Assembly: GCF_009389715.1 (NCBI RefSeq)
Contig: NC_052409.1
Coordinates: 62,001 to 126,000 of the forward strand
Length of the DNA: 64,000 nt
Source of the DNA: Phoenix dactylifera
Taxonomy: Eukaryota; Streptophyta; Magnoliopsida; Arecales; Arecaceae
Direction of reading: 5' to 3'
The position numbers were made by a program, and so were the translations under genes. This document shows positions 20,843 to 33,877 of the stretch, piece by piece (position 1 is the first letter of the stretch; each line of letters starts with the position of its first letter). The notes beneath the pieces are model-generated. The model saw nothing but the letters and a program-made list of their open reading frames with translations. It did no database searches and was not told the origin of the DNA.

Positions 20843-23800
20843 ATGGCTGCTGGAACAGTTCCTGCTTTTCCTGGTCTCAAGACCCGGGATTGCGGCTTGA
20901 GCTTTGCAAAGAGCATAGACTTTGCAAGGGTTTCCTGTGTTCCTGGTCCGCAGAGGTTGAAGTTTCGGAGAGCCAAGGTGCCTGTGATGAGGAATGCCAT
21001 TTCTGGTTCGGATACCGTTCAGATGCAGCCTGCTTCAGAAGGAAGTCCTCTCCTAGGTACTACCTCTCGCCTAGGGATTTTATCATGTTACACTTCTCTA
21101 GTCATCTAGCTTTGTCGACGACAGTTATTTCGCACTACCTTGTGCATAGAATATCGTGGCATGTTAGCAACTGGTATGCTGGAATCATGTCTGAGAGCCT
21201 TGCGAGTTCCTTACCAACTACGTTTTTTTATGTTGCCCCCCTGTTTTCTCTCTTTTTGTCTCTCCAATTTATTAGAACTTTGGGGAATTGTTTAGTTTCC
21301 ATCATTGATTTTCAATTTTTTCCAAAAAGGAATTTTCTTTCTTCCTCTAGTTTGTTTATTTGGTTCTCATCATTACAAGGTGTGATTAGAAGTTGTCTAA
21401 CTTGTTCTCTGACATTTGTTTGTAGTTCCTAGACAGAAGTACTGCGAGTCAGTCCACAAGACTGTCAGGAGAAAAACCCGTACTGTGATGGTTGGAAATG
21501 TGGCTCTTGGCAGTGAGCATCCTATAAGAGTTCAGACAATGACTACTTCCGACACCAAAGATGTGGCTAAAACTGTCGAGGAGGTTCATTTACTTCCCTG
21601 TTTTCTGTCAGTTGAAACATATGATGGTTATTGCTTTTAATATTAGATGTTCAAAGTTGTGCATCGCTTTCTTTGATGTCCATTGTGATATTTTGTACAT
21701 GAAATATTCCTAGTTCCACATTTCCAACTTTTCATATTCCCTGATGCTTGTTAAAAATAATTAATTTGTTAAATAGAACCCATTATATTTGTTAATATCA
21801 GCATAGATAAAATAGTGATTTAGGCTGCATAACATGCTTAGATAAACCAAGTCTGAAATTGTAGTGTTGGAACATTTGTATTCTTCATTAGAAAAGCCGT
21901 CCAAACTAGTGTGGATTCAAAAGGATGTCTTTTTCAACTTTGGTCAAGTCTGCAATAGAGAGTGTTTGTTAGGATGACAGGTTGTCAGAGAAGAAGATAA
22001 AGGAAATGGGAAATAAAAAAATAAAAAATGATGAGGATTTGACTGTGAGATAGGTTGAGCATGGACTCCGTCCATAGAGATTAGACCAGTCAAATTCTCA
22101 AATGAACTGAAGGAGATTTTGCTGGTTTACATCTGAGTGCATCATTTGCATACAAAACATGAGTTTCCCATTTAATAACATTATGACATGAACCTATGCT
22201 AGGTTCCCTCCTGTATCTTATCTTTATGGTTCAAAGTCACATATGGCATATGCTAGCTTGAAGAAGTATCAAACTTGATACACAGTTTATTCTTTATACT
22301 CTCTAATATTCTTTTATAGATGTCAATATAGGAACTAACAATCAATTTGTACCACAGGTTAACCCTAATAATCAATATATATTGACTTATACAGTGCGAC
22401 ATCTATTGTTGATTTTAAACCATACTTCCTTTTTGGATGGTCCACGCAGTATTGAACAAATATCAAGCTCCACAAGTTTCAGCACTTTATTCTCCTAATT
22501 TAGGTTCATGTGCATGTTTTCCAACAGACAAGTTTCCCTTATGCTAAATTTTGTCATTTCATCTGGGGCATTTCAAATGCTATGGCTTCTTGTTCTTAAG
22601 ATTATTTTAGAAGGAATACATGCTCTCATTGATGCACTTAAATTGGATGTGTACTGGACTCAAGCATTTGTGTCGACAGGTAATGAGAATAGCAGATAAA
22701 GGAGCAGATTTGGTCCGTATTACAGTTCAGGGAAGGAAAGAAGCAGATGCTTGCTTTGAAATCAAGAACAGTCTTGTTCAGAAAAAGTAGGTCTTGAATT
22801 TCTTGATCATTGTCTGGATTGTAGGAAGAAGTTAAGCTTTTATATATGTTTTATTTTCATATAGCTAATGCTGTTTTGTTCAGCTATAATATTCCTCTTG
22901 TGGCTGATATCCATTTTGCTCCTTCGGTTGCACTGAGAGTGGCTGAATGCTTTGACAAGATCCGTGTCAACCCGGGAAATTTTGGTCCGTGTGCTTTAAG
23001 TTTTCTTTATCCAATTTGTAGAAGCATAGAACCTCTCATTAGTATCTAAGTAATGGTTAGCTTCCTAAGATCACTGAGACAGTTTGCTTGCAGCTGATAG
23101 GAGGGCCCAGTTTCAGAAGATAGAGTACACTGAGGATGATTATCAGAAAGAGCTTGAGCATATTGAACAGGTCGGAGAATTTTTCTTTTTTTTTTGTTTT
23201 TGTCTATTCAGGCTCTCTATAAATTGCACAGGCATGGTTCAGCCATACTGTTGCAGAAAATATGAATGATAAAGGCCTTTAGCATGCTAGTGAAGTTATC
23301 TAATTTATGTGAAGCTACTCTGTAGAGAGTCATTATAGAATTCAGGCTGTAAATACCTCAAGTGAATTACAACACCTCAGATGTATGATTTACATAACTA
23401 TATATAGAATTTTGCCACTTTTATATGATATGTTCCTTTCCTGGACTTTAGACCATCTCTATATCAGGGCTGTTGAAGCCTTTTTGATGGGGATATCGGA
23501 GCTGATTATTTACCCGCCTAGTGCACCATCTTATTTGCATATTTATTTTATTTTATTTCTGGGCTTGTTTGCATTTTAGGGCTTATCTGTGTTATTTTTG
23601 GGACTTATTAGGAGTTATTTCTGTGTAAGGGGGTTTTACGTTAATTGTGTTTATTTGGGCCCTATAGGGACTATTTTCATAATTAGGGTTTTAATGAAGG
23701 ATTAAAGGTCTTCTCCCCCACCTCTCTGTCTCCCGTCTCTCTTCCTCCCTTCATGTCTCTCTCTTCCTCCTCTCTTCTTCTCCCTCTTCTCCTCCTTTCT

Positions 23801-26800
23801 GCCACTCTTCCTCTCTTCTTCTCCTCCTGTTCTTCCTCCCTCTTCCTCTGTTTCCTATTTTAAAGCCACAGCAGTCATCCCGAGTTGGACCCTTCACCGC
23901 AGCCGCTTTCCCTGTGTCTGGTGCGGCATCAACTTTGGGTTTTAATAAAGGATTAAAGGTTTTCTCCCCACCTCTCTGCCTCCCGTCTCTCTTCCTCCCT
24001 TCCTGTCTCTCTCTTCCTCCTCTCTTCTTCTCCCTCTTCTCCTCCTTTCTGCCGCTCTTCCTCTCTTCTTCTCCTCCTGTTCTTCCTCCCTCTTCCTCTG
24101 TTTCCTATTTTAAAGCCACAGCAGTCATCCCGAGTTGGACCCTTCACCGCAGCCGCTTTCCCCGTGTCTAGTGCGGCATCACTTTTTAGTCCTCTTCATC
24201 AAAATTTTGTTATCTCATATGACATTAATCCTCATCAACATATGTTTAAGACTTGTAAGTTGCAACAGCCTGCGTAGAAACCTACATTTTGCACCCATTG
24301 TATGCCTGCTAGCTAGCTAACCTTTTTCATTTTGTCGGTATGCATTGCAATCTTCTTCAACCTTTTACTATCGGATCAATCATTGGTTTTTCTTTGTCAA
24401 GCCAGGTTTTCTCTCCATTGGTTGAAAAATGTAAGAGATATGGACGGGCAATGCGTATTGGAACAAATCATGGAAGTCTTTCTGATCGTATAATGAGTTA
24501 TTATGGTGATTCTCCTAGGGGAATGGTGATTGGATTCTCTTACTCTCCATTTGTTTCCCTGTATTTCAAAATGAGTTTTTGCTGAAGTCCTTGCTTACTC
24601 ATCTCTTAACAGGTTGAGTCTGCATTTGAGTTTGCAAGGATCTGCCGTAAGTTGGATTTTCACAATTTTGTCTTCTCAATGAAAGCAAGTAATCCAGTAA
24701 TCATGGTCCAAGCGTATCGAATGCTTGTCGCTGAGATGTTTGTTCAAGGGTGGGACTATCCATTGCACTTAGGGGTTACTGAAGCTGGTGAAGGTGAAGA
24801 TGGACGAATGAAATCTGCTATTGGCATTGGAACTCTTCTTCAGGTACAAGCTTTTTGGAAATCTGAAGATTGACTTTTTTGTAGTTGAGGAGGTAATGAA
24901 GTCCTTGGGAATCATGACATTTATTATAAAGGGAGGATTAAAAAAAATGAAATCTTATGGTTTGTTACTTCCTTTTGCTTGCATAATCAATAAACACAAT
25001 CTTGCATAAGCTCTTGTCCTGTCATGTGCTTTATAAGTAGAAGCAAGAACAAATGAATGCATGTTTTCCATTGCCAGAAACACCTAAAATTGAAAGTTTT
25101 TCCTTATCAGTTTGCATTTTTGAGGATGTCCTAAGAAGGGCCTTTAGTATATTAATTTTTTTAAGGATTAAATCTCTAAAGTTGCAGAACAAATGGTGAT
25201 CATCTAGTACAAACGTATAAAGAAAAATGCAGAAGGAAATTGTAAGAAAATGGGAAATATGTAGTTTGGCCAGCATATTTGCTTCCACATTGCAAGTGAG
25301 GTATCTTCATAAGTAGAAACAATTGAACTATATAGCTTCAACCAACTTTTGAGTTTTCATTTGCTGGATATCTAACGACTCCTCCAAAGTGCAAAATCTT
25401 CATTTTTTACTTATGTGTGGTTCGCTTAGTGAGATATGTACAACTGTTTCTCAAGTGCAAAATCATCTAACTTGAGAGACCTTCCAAACACTCCCACCCT
25501 AACCCAAAGAAGAAAAAAAAGAAAAAAAAAAAGGAGCAAAAGCAATGTTCATAACGACCTTTGGAAAGATATCTCATGGCTTTTATGCTCTTTTTTTTGC
25601 CCAACACATACACAACGAAGTCCCCTTATGGCACTTCTGTGTGATTTACGTCCCCATGGCATTGAGATATATCAGATATGAGGGTTAACATTCTCTCTGC
25701 TGACTGGTATCAAGTCTTTGTATGAAATACTAGTTACTGATTCTAAAACTGCCTTGAGGTGTAAAATTTTTGCTGATTCCATGCATTGGTGGTAGAACAA
25801 AGGTCATGAAGGTCTTAATTTTGGCATTTTGTAGGATAATTATGGATGTAGATGTCTTTAAATGAACCACCATTACACCAGGGGGTTGCTAACTTTATGG
25901 TAGGTTAAATTTGGCAGTGGGGAATTAATCAAGGATGGTGTACATGATTGACTTAATCTTATGATACTATTAATAAATGTAGTTTCCAAACGCCTGTTTT
26001 GCTACAGGATGGGTTGGGGGATACAATCCGGGTCTCCCTCACAGAACCACCAGAGGATGAGATTGATCCTTGCAGAAAACTAGCAAACCTTGGCATGCAA
26101 GCTGCAAATGTTCAAAAAGGAGTCGTAAGTCTCTTTTCTGTCACGCACTTTGTCATTTTGCTCAAGTGAAACAGGCTTTGATGTGCATCTGTAGGCTAGG
26201 GTTATTGTTCTAGCTATCAATACAAACAGGCATATTATATGTCTGTACATCTCTGCATGTGTATGTCTCTATGCATGCATGCATATTTGAAACCTAACTT
26301 GTATCAAATAATGCTTTTTTGATAGGTTCCTTTTGAAGAGAAGCATAGACGTTACTTTGATTTCCAGCGTAGAAGTGGTCAATTACCAGTGCAGAAGGAG
26401 GTTAGCCTTGAGTTTATGCTTAGTTTGGCTCACATATTCAGATCTTTTTTATTTTTTTCTCCTTTTCATGATGCAGGGTGAAGAGGTGGATTACCGAGGA
26501 GTCTTGCATCGTGATGGCTCTGTTCTTATGCCAGTGTCCTTGGATAAGTTGAAGGTCAGTTTTGGCTTTGTATGTTCTCCATTAATATCTGTTTCGTGTT
26601 GCGTTTCCCCTTATGATAATTTTGTATAAATTGAAAGTCAATATGTAAGACTTGTCTTTAGTTGCGAAATATCATGCAACACTCATGTAGCGGGAGTGAC
26701 AGTTATACAGACTGAGTATTCCCTGTTTCTTTAGTTCAGCTTACAGCATATTGTCTATGTTACATATTTTAGGTAGATAATATCTGTTTCTGGTAATTTG

Positions 26801-29573
26801 ATACTCTCTACCTCTCTTAGAATTTAATGGAAATTACTGATCTTCTACTTCATGATTTCATATTGGTCAACGATTTGACAATTACTTAGTTTACCCTCTA
26901 TGGTTAGGTTATTCACGATTCTCATGTTGACAATAGTTTTCTCTCCTCCAGGCACCAGAAATTCTTTACAAATCTCTTGCAGCAAAGCTTGTTGTTGGCA
27001 TGCCATTCAAGGTTTATGGTTCTTACTTAATTGCTGATTTGATATCCATTTAAGGTAGTAAATACTTAACATATCTGGTACAAACTTCAGGATCTGGCAA
27101 CGGTAGACTCAATTCTTCTGAGAGAGCTTCCATCAGTAGAAGATGTTGATTCTGTGAGTACTCTATGCACTTCTTTTAGTGAAGGAAAGAAATCGTCATC
27201 CAAAATGTGTTTTGGTATCATCAGAGTTGAGAAGATTAATATTTTATAGTTTCTTATTTGTACATTCTCTATAAATCACTAACAGAGTTATGGGAATGCT
27301 TGGAGCTGACTGAAAGTTATTAATCTATGATCAGAGGTTAGCTCTTAAAAGGTTGATCGATATAAGTATGGGTGTCTTGACACCATTGTCAGAACAGCTG
27401 ACAAAGCCTCTTCCTCATGCCATTGTCCTTGTAGACCTCAAGGAACTCTCTACTGGTGCATACAAGCTTTTGCCAGAAGGTAAGCTTTTTTTGATCTACT
27501 CTCTGTAACTTTTGAGCAAATAAAACTTCTTGTGCTTCATAATGTTTTCTTAGGCGCTCAGCTGATTGCATTAAATATTGTGCCTGTTTACTTGATGCCA
27601 TTCGTCTTTTAGGCACTCGATTAGCTTGCACCATCCGTGGGGATGAACCCTATGAGGAGCTAGACATCCTAAAAGATGTTGATGGTATAACAATGTTGCT
27701 ACATAATCTTCCCTATGGCGAAGACAAAGTCAGCAGGATTCATGCGGCGAGGAGGTAATGATCTTAGTGGCTACATTATCTAGTATTGCAAACAACTAGT
27801 CATTGTTCCATCTGGGAATCCCCATCTTGTTGTCTGTGACAGGGCAGCCTTGTTTGCTCCTTTTCCTCAGAGCCAAATTTTTTTTATGTGTCTGTCCAAC
27901 CTAATATTTCATCTTTAAAGCTTTCAAGCTGTAATTTAAGTTCACATGTAGAAGTAAAATCAGTTGATGTTTTGCTCATCCATCATGCTGCAGGCTATTT
28001 GAATATTTGGAAGATAATGTGCTAAACTTCCCAGTAATCCATCATATACAATTTCCTGAAGGGATCCATAGGTAACTGCATGGTTCTAATAAATCTTTGA
28101 GGAATGGCAGACTGGGTAAATTTTTTTCCCTCACACTAGTCGTCCTATTCACACTTCACAGAGATGATCTAGTCATCGCTGCTGGGAGCTATGCTGGTGC
28201 TCTTTTAGTTGATGGCCTTGGGGATGGAGTACTGCTTGAGGCTTCTGATCACGATTTTGACTTCTTGAGAAATACATCTTTTAACTTACTTCAGGGTTGC
28301 AGAATGCGCAACACAAAAACCGTAAGCTTTTTATTCTAGTGTTGTTTTCTTTCCATTGAGTGAAACTTGTCAACAATCTTGATTCTTAAGACTTGTTACC
28401 TGATTGTCAAGGAATAATTCATGCATAAAACTGTACTGCAGGAGTATGTCTCATGCCCATCTTGTGGCCGTACACTCTTTGATCTTCAAGAGATAAGTGC
28501 CCAAATTAGGGAAAAGACGTCACACTTGCCTGGCGTATCGGTAAATTCATGATCCTATCATCTGAATATGTTGTTAAAGTTTAGCAGACATTAATAGTTT
28601 GCTCTTTTCTCTTGCAGATTGCAATCATGGGTTGTATTGTGAACGGGCCAGGAGAGATGGCTGATGCAGATTTTGGATATGTTGGTGGTGCTCCAGGAAA
28701 GATTGACCTCTATGTTGGGAAGGTAAGTTTTGTTTCACCCGCTGAAATCACTGCATGTTCATAATTTTCTTTCCGTAAATTCATCTGATCATGCAGTTAA
28801 CTCCATTTAGTTAAAATGTTTCAAGTATTGCATGTTAGTGCATGAGATTGATGTCGATGTCTTTCCAGAAGTTATATATGTTAAAAAGTTTTGAGTGTTT
28901 CGCTGCTGGAAAATATGTAAGGCTTGAAGTATCTCATGGAATACTTTTCAAATACCCATGCTTTTCATTGTCAAGACAGGTGGCTTATGGTTGATGGGGC
29001 TTTCATTCTTACTGGACTAGATTGGGTTACGTATTTGATGAATTTGATTAGGGGATATCTTCAAGTTCCTAGTAGTCCATCCCAGTTTTTTCGGCATCTT
29101 GAAACACAGTTGCGTTATTGTTAAATCTGACCAGAATCTTTTTACACTGCCATTTTCAAAATTCAGTTTCACAAATTCTAGTTTTAGAGAATGAATGTTG
29201 TACAAAGATGGGACTACTTTGACCTCTCTTTTGACTTCTAGGATGCCTCCACACATTAAACATCCTTCTTGTTTCATCTTTGAGATGGTTTGAAACTGGA
29301 ATTTTGATTGCTGCACCTTTTTTAGATTCAACAATAAGACATTTTTGCCTGGAAAGCTACCATGAATTTATTAATTGTAAGAAGTAATTAATACAAACGA
29401 AGCAACAGGAGCAGATCTATTATGGGAAATTTATTTTATTGAAAGCTGACACAATGACTTCCATGTATCAGACGGTGGTTAAGCGAGGTATTGCAATGGA
29501 GCATGCAACTGAGGCGTTAATTCAGCTGATAAAAGACCATGGTCGTTGGGTTGATCCACCTACTAACGAATAA
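20843..29573 (+). CDS. HDS: 4-hydroxy-3-methylbut-2-en-1-yl diphosphate synthase (ferredoxin), chloroplastic
   Basis: IspG/GcpE enzyme that converts MEcPP to HMBPP in the plastid MEP pathway, with electrons from ferredoxin. Exons: 20843-21056, 21426-21583, 22680-22786, 22884-22984, 23094-23170, 24406-24525, 24613-24843, 26008-26124, 26326-26400, 26477-26554, 26952-27011, 27091-27153, 27335-27479, 27613-27754, 27994-28071, 28162-28321, 28442-28540, 28618-28722, 29472-29573. All are in frame, giving 743 aa; Arabidopsis HDS is 740. A transit peptide is expected in the first ~40 residues (ATG at 20843). The TIM-barrel part begins with the [10 protein letters not shown] region. The plant-type insert domain is present. 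The 4Fe-4S ligands are Cys647 and Cys650 (CPSC) and Cys681 ([11 protein letters not shown]). No damaging change was seen, so the gene should be functional. Confidence 0.96.
23686..24182. repeat. ~251-bp tandem duplication rich in CT, in HDS intron 5
   Basis: The unit starting GGGTTTTAATGAAGG at 23686 is repeated from 23937. Both copies contain the CCTCTCTTCTTCTCC pyrimidine tract and end GTGCGGCATCA. They are almost identical, so the duplication is recent. It sits well away from both splice sites of the intron 23171-24405. Confidence 0.9.
24844..26007. other. HDS intron 7, no recognisable insert
   Basis: A 1.16-kb intron. AT-rich, with an A-rich run near 25505-25535. No open frame with recognised homology and no terminal repeats were seen. 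Confidence 0.55.
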
Positions 29574-30720
29574 GATCTGGACCGTGTCACAGAAGTATGA
29601 GGCATTTGCTGATGGTTACATTTTATGGGCCTCTTTCAAATATTTATGTTAAAAGTCTGCCTATACATGTGTCCGCTACAATTCCAATCAAATGAAAAGG
29701 TTTTACATTCTACAAATTATTCCCTTGATTGCTTGGATGACAGTGCTATTAACTAAGATTTAGCTGTTGGTTTATGTTCGTCGCAGTCTGAGTTGCAGAT
29801 GCTCAGAAAAAAAATACAGTAACTTGAAGTGTGCAGGACATCTGAATTGCCTTGATATCTGTCCCTCTGGGAAGCATGGTACGCACTTCAATGACAAATA
29901 TACAGGGCATTAAGCTAGCGAATTTCAAAAGGTGGACTTCTCAAATGCACTGGAAATTTACCATCGTGCCCAGAGTTGAGGCTGTAATGTACTAATGTTA
30001 ATGAAAGTGACTTGTTTTTAAGGGCAATCAAATCGCCGGTCATATTGGCTTTAGTCATCTAGGTCATCTGGGGGGCTTTAGTTCGATCGGTTCATGATGA
30101 AAAACCTCCAATATAATTCAGCCAAAGATTTTGCGCTTGGAAAGAAGTTACTTACAACTTCACATCACAGATTGGAAAATGGGGCCTATCTTTGGATATC
30201 CTGTTCCCAGGCTAATGATGGGAAAAAACATAGAATGCTTCTGCCAGAGAACAACATAGAATGTTTCTGCCAAAAGCCACCATGGAAAAGGCATTTGATT
30301 TTCGCTATCATTGAGACTTTCATGGCCAAAATTCTTAGATAACAAAATCTTTGAAGCTGTCGTTTGTCTTGGATCACAAAATCTTTAGTGCTGCAGTGTT
30401 CTGGGCTTTGTTGGAAGCAGGGGCAAACTACGAAAGCTTGCTCAAAATAGCCCTTGACCCTAAAGACGCAAAGCATCACTTTTCAAAAACCTCATAAGTG
30501 AATATGCAAAATTATAAAAGATAAACTAAAAAATAAATATATTAGAGAAGCTATAGAAGTAGCATAAGTTAAGAATAAAATAATGAAAAAATGATTTAGA
30601 TGATATGGACAATGCACAATAACGATGTGAGGTTTTCCTAAGGAGGCTGTGAAGTTTTCCTAAGGAGGCTTTAGTAAAGGGAGGTACTTTGGCCTATGTT
30701 GAAGATGGTGAGGAAAAAAG
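29574..30720. other. HDS 3' UTR and following intergenic DNA
   Basis: The 3' UTR probably ends within a few hundred bases of the stop at 29571-29573. The rest has no recognised gene. A short direct repeat (GTTTTCCTAAGGAGGCT, twice) lies at 30632-30672. Confidence 0.5.
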
Positions 30721-30737
30721 AAAAAGATGTAAGGTGA

Positions 30738-30950
30738 ATTTAGGGTTGGCAATACTTAAGTCCTTTAATCCATTTAACTTGATTCAACTTATTATAGGTC
30801 AAACTAGATTGCCTGATAAATAAAATGGTCAGGCTCATATTTGGATTTTTGACTCATTTAATAAACAATTGAGTTTGGGTTAACAAGTTTTTGACATATT
30901 CTTTATCCGTCACAATCCATATCTAGTTCGACCTGACTCAATTGCCATAC
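30738..30950. mobile_element. Degraded hAT-type MITE related to 6154-6336
   Basis: It begins TTAGGGTTGGCAATACTTAA and ends TCAATTGCCATACTTA. The interior shares the 'gtcaaactagattgcctga...taaaatggtcagg' layout with the kinase-intron copy. The possible flanking duplication (AGGTGAAT against AGGTAATA) is imperfect, so the borders are approximate. Confidence 0.6.
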
Positions 30951-31207
30951 TTAGGTAATATAGATAGAGGTTGTAAGGAGGGATAAGGAGAAACTTAGAA
31001 TAATATTAGATGTGGCTCTAGATACGAATACTTGGCGAATAAAGATCCATAAAGCTGATACCGAGTAATTTCGAAAAGATTAGATGGTTATGCTATGTTA
31101 TATTGCATATTATAATATTGTATTATGATTGATTAAATTATATTTAAAATTATATATATTATATTATACTATATTATCTTAAATTACTATAATATAATAT
31201 AATATTA

Positions 31208-31660
31208 AATTGGGGTTTTGCGTGCAACCCTCCTAAATATTGGAATTTGTATGAATACCCTCTAATGCAGGAGCAAGGCGCCCAAGGCCTTAAATCCTTC
31301 ATTACCATGGCCAATTAACGCCAACCCAAGCCATCACACCAGAAAATTAGAGTGAGAGATTTCTGCTGCATATTCTAGGCCGCACTATATCCCTATGCCT
31401 TCACCCTCCCAAAATTGATATTTGCATGTAGACTTTCATCAAACACTTATTTTGTATGTATACCTTTCTTCTTCTTCTTTTTGCGTATGCACCATACCAT
31501 CTAACGCCATTAAAAAATTAGAAGTTTAAAATTAAAATGATGAAAATACATGGGTAAACATGCAAAAAAAAAATATTTATAAAAATATATAACAATTTTA
31601 GAGGATATTCATTCAATTTCATATATTTAGGAGACTATGCATGCAAAAAAATTCTTGAAT
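31208..31660. mobile_element. Foldback MITE 1 (TTTTGCGTGCAACCCTCCTAAATATT ends)
   Basis: The left end GTTTTGCGTGCAACCCTCC, then TAAATATTGGAATTTG, is matched inverted at about 31612-31657 (ATATATTTAGGAGACTATGC, then ATGCAAAAAAATT). There is no coding capacity. The long subterminal inverted repeats resemble Mutator-type or foldback MITEs. No target duplication could be fixed because of the AT-rich flanks. Confidence 0.6.
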
Positions 31661-31662
31661 TT

Positions 31663-31800
31663 TTGCATAAATACCCTTCTAAATATTTAAATTTGCATGA
31701 ATGCCCTCCAAATTAATATTTACGTGCATGCCCTCACAAAATACTATTTTTGTATGAATATCTTTGACATAGTGATTTAGCTAACGTGATTAGCCAAAAT
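31663..31800. mobile_element. Half copy of the same foldback family
   Basis: TTTTTGCATAAATACCCTTC, then TAAATATTTAAATTTGCATG and AATGCCCTCC, is a third version of the terminal unit. It lies directly after MITE 1 with no matching inverted end close by. It is probably a truncated element. Confidence 0.5.
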
Positions 31801-32700
31801 CATATTTATTTAAATTTAAAATTAATTAAAATTATGAAAGCATCTTTTTACTGCTGAAGCAGGTAATAGGTTAACAGGTCTTACCGAAAACTAATATCCC
31901 TATTTTTTTTGAGAAATTTTTCAATCTCTCTCGATCCTCTCTTTCACTTCTCCATCCGAAATTAAAATCATTCTCTTGACAACCTTCTCCACCATACACA
32001 ATCCTTCATTATATCTTTTGCTACATGAAGATAGTCAGGTCCTGCCTTTAGCTTTATAAATTATTTCAAAAAAATATTGTGAAACATTTGTAATACTTAT
32101 CTTTTAGTGTATGAGATTTGTAATATTTATCTTTTAGAATTGAAAAAATTTTATGAGCAGGTTAGTGGCTGAATTAAAATTACTGTAACAAGATGGGGCC
32201 CATACACTGGATCTTTTCTTCTTCTAAAAAATTGAAGCTCTAAAAAAAATAGCTTAAGGTATACAACGTAAGGAGTGGCCTTCTACCATGCCGCAGAGAT
32301 TATTAATAAGTATGAAGGGTTCGAAGTTCTTCAATAATATTGCTTAGGGATGATGATGTTGTTCTTCTACCTATGAGCATAATAGTAGCAAGAAAGCTTG
32401 ATTATTGCAATCTATCGTATGCTTTTAAGAGATTCTAGTTCTTTTTTAATATTTTAATACATGCTCTTATATGTGCCTCTATTAACAATAAATATTATAA
32501 GCTATATTTCGATAAGATAAGATATAGTGATTGATATAAATAAAGAAGAATAAAGTAGAATAATTCCATAATTAGTGAAAGAACGTCCATAATTTTTTTT
32601 GTTATCTAATTGTTGAATCAATCTTTTTTTTAAATAATATTTTTATGAAAAATATTGAGGAGCGGGCACTAGACAAATTCGAGTGTTAAAACATGTTGAA
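31801..32700. other. AT-rich spacer between foldback MITEs
   Basis: About 900 bp of AT-rich DNA with no open frame of note. It could be the interior of a larger element bounded by 31663 and 33006, but no internal homology supports that. Confidence 0.4.
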
Positions 32701-32716
32701 ATAGAAAAATTAAAAT

Positions 32717-33008
32717 TAAAATTTTTTGCATGTAAACCCTTCTAAATATGTAAATTGCATGAATACTTTCGCAAAGTATTATTTATATATATACCCTTCC
32801 ATTAAGGGTATTTTAGTTATTTTTAATTTTAAACTACTAATTTCTTGACTGTATTAGATGGTGTGCGCACATATACAAGAAAAAAAGAAAAATGAAAGGT
32901 ATATACGCAAAATAAGTATTTTATAAGGGTATACATACAAATATCAATTTTGTGAATGTATTCATGTAAATTTCAATATTTAGGAGGATACATATGCAAA
33001 AAATTCTA
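32717..33008. mobile_element. Foldback MITE 2, same family
   Basis: The left end AATTTTTTGCATGTAAACCC, then TTCTAAATATG, pairs with the right end (CAATATTTAGGAGGATACAT, then ATGCAAAAAATT). The internal halves also pair through the GTATATACCC/GGGTATA words. The unit is about 290 bp and lies next to the TATAAT-rich tract at 33010-33165. Confidence 0.62.
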
Positions 33009-33009
33009 T

Positions 33010-33165
33010 TAAATTATATACTATATTATAACATATTATAATCTTACATACTACTATATAAAATTGTATAATATAATATAATATATTATTATATTATTAT
33101 ATTATTGGTATAATATAGAGTAATAATATAATAATTATAGGATATTATATATAATATAATAACAT
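33010..33165. repeat. TATAAT-rich low-complexity tract
   Basis: Runs of TATAATATAATATA and variants. A similar tract lies at about 31085-31205. No gene or origin signal can be inferred. Confidence 0.7.
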
Positions 33166-33295
33166 CACTAAAGGTAGTTTGACTATGTCAGTTATAGCAT
33201 GATCATTACCTTCGCAAATAGAATTAAAGCATGTGTCAAGGAGAGAGGCTAACCTCGATCGGAAGATTAAGAAGATGGAACGCTAGATTGAGATA

Positions 33296-33877
33296 TTGAA
33301 TGGACGGACTTCAAGGCCTACTAATAGCCTCAACTTTACTATAGATCTCCAATTTTCTCGACAGATCATGGAGGAGCCGATTCCACATTGGTTCAAAATG
33401 CCTCAAGCGGAACCATATGACGACACCTCGGATCTCTTTGATCATTTGGAGAGCTTTAAAACTCTTATGATGCTTTATGGAGCTACTAATGTTGTATTGT
33501 GCAAGGCCTTTCCTATTACTCTTCGAAGAGTAGCTCAGTTCCGTACTTGTGACTTCAATCGGGTTTCATCCATTCCTTCAAGCAGTTTCACGGTGCATTT
33601 CATCAGCAGCCAAAGACAGCACCCAAGCTCCAATGCTGTGCTCGATATCAAACAGAGAGAAGGAGAATCCCTCTATGACTATGTCAACCGCTTTAATGCG
33701 GAGACATTGAAAGTGCACGATCTGGATCAGTTGATCGCAATGCCATCTATACAAAGCGGCTTGAAGTCGTCCCATTTTCTCTTTTCTCTAGAGAAGTGCT
33801 CCCCCGCCGACTTTGCCAAGATATTGACACGAGCAAAAAACTATGCCAACACGAAGAAATCTATGGCATCTCGGTGA
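33296..33877 (+). pseudogene. Gag fragment of the gypsy element
   Basis: A 193-codon open frame matching the Gag core of Tat-like elements at both ends: EPYDDTSDLFDHLESFK near the start and REGESLYDYVNRFNAE and FLFSLEKCSP later. The middle (about codons 83-100) reads correctly only in the next frame, so an indel pair or single shift lies there. The frame ends at MASR followed by a stop. Confidence 0.8.
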
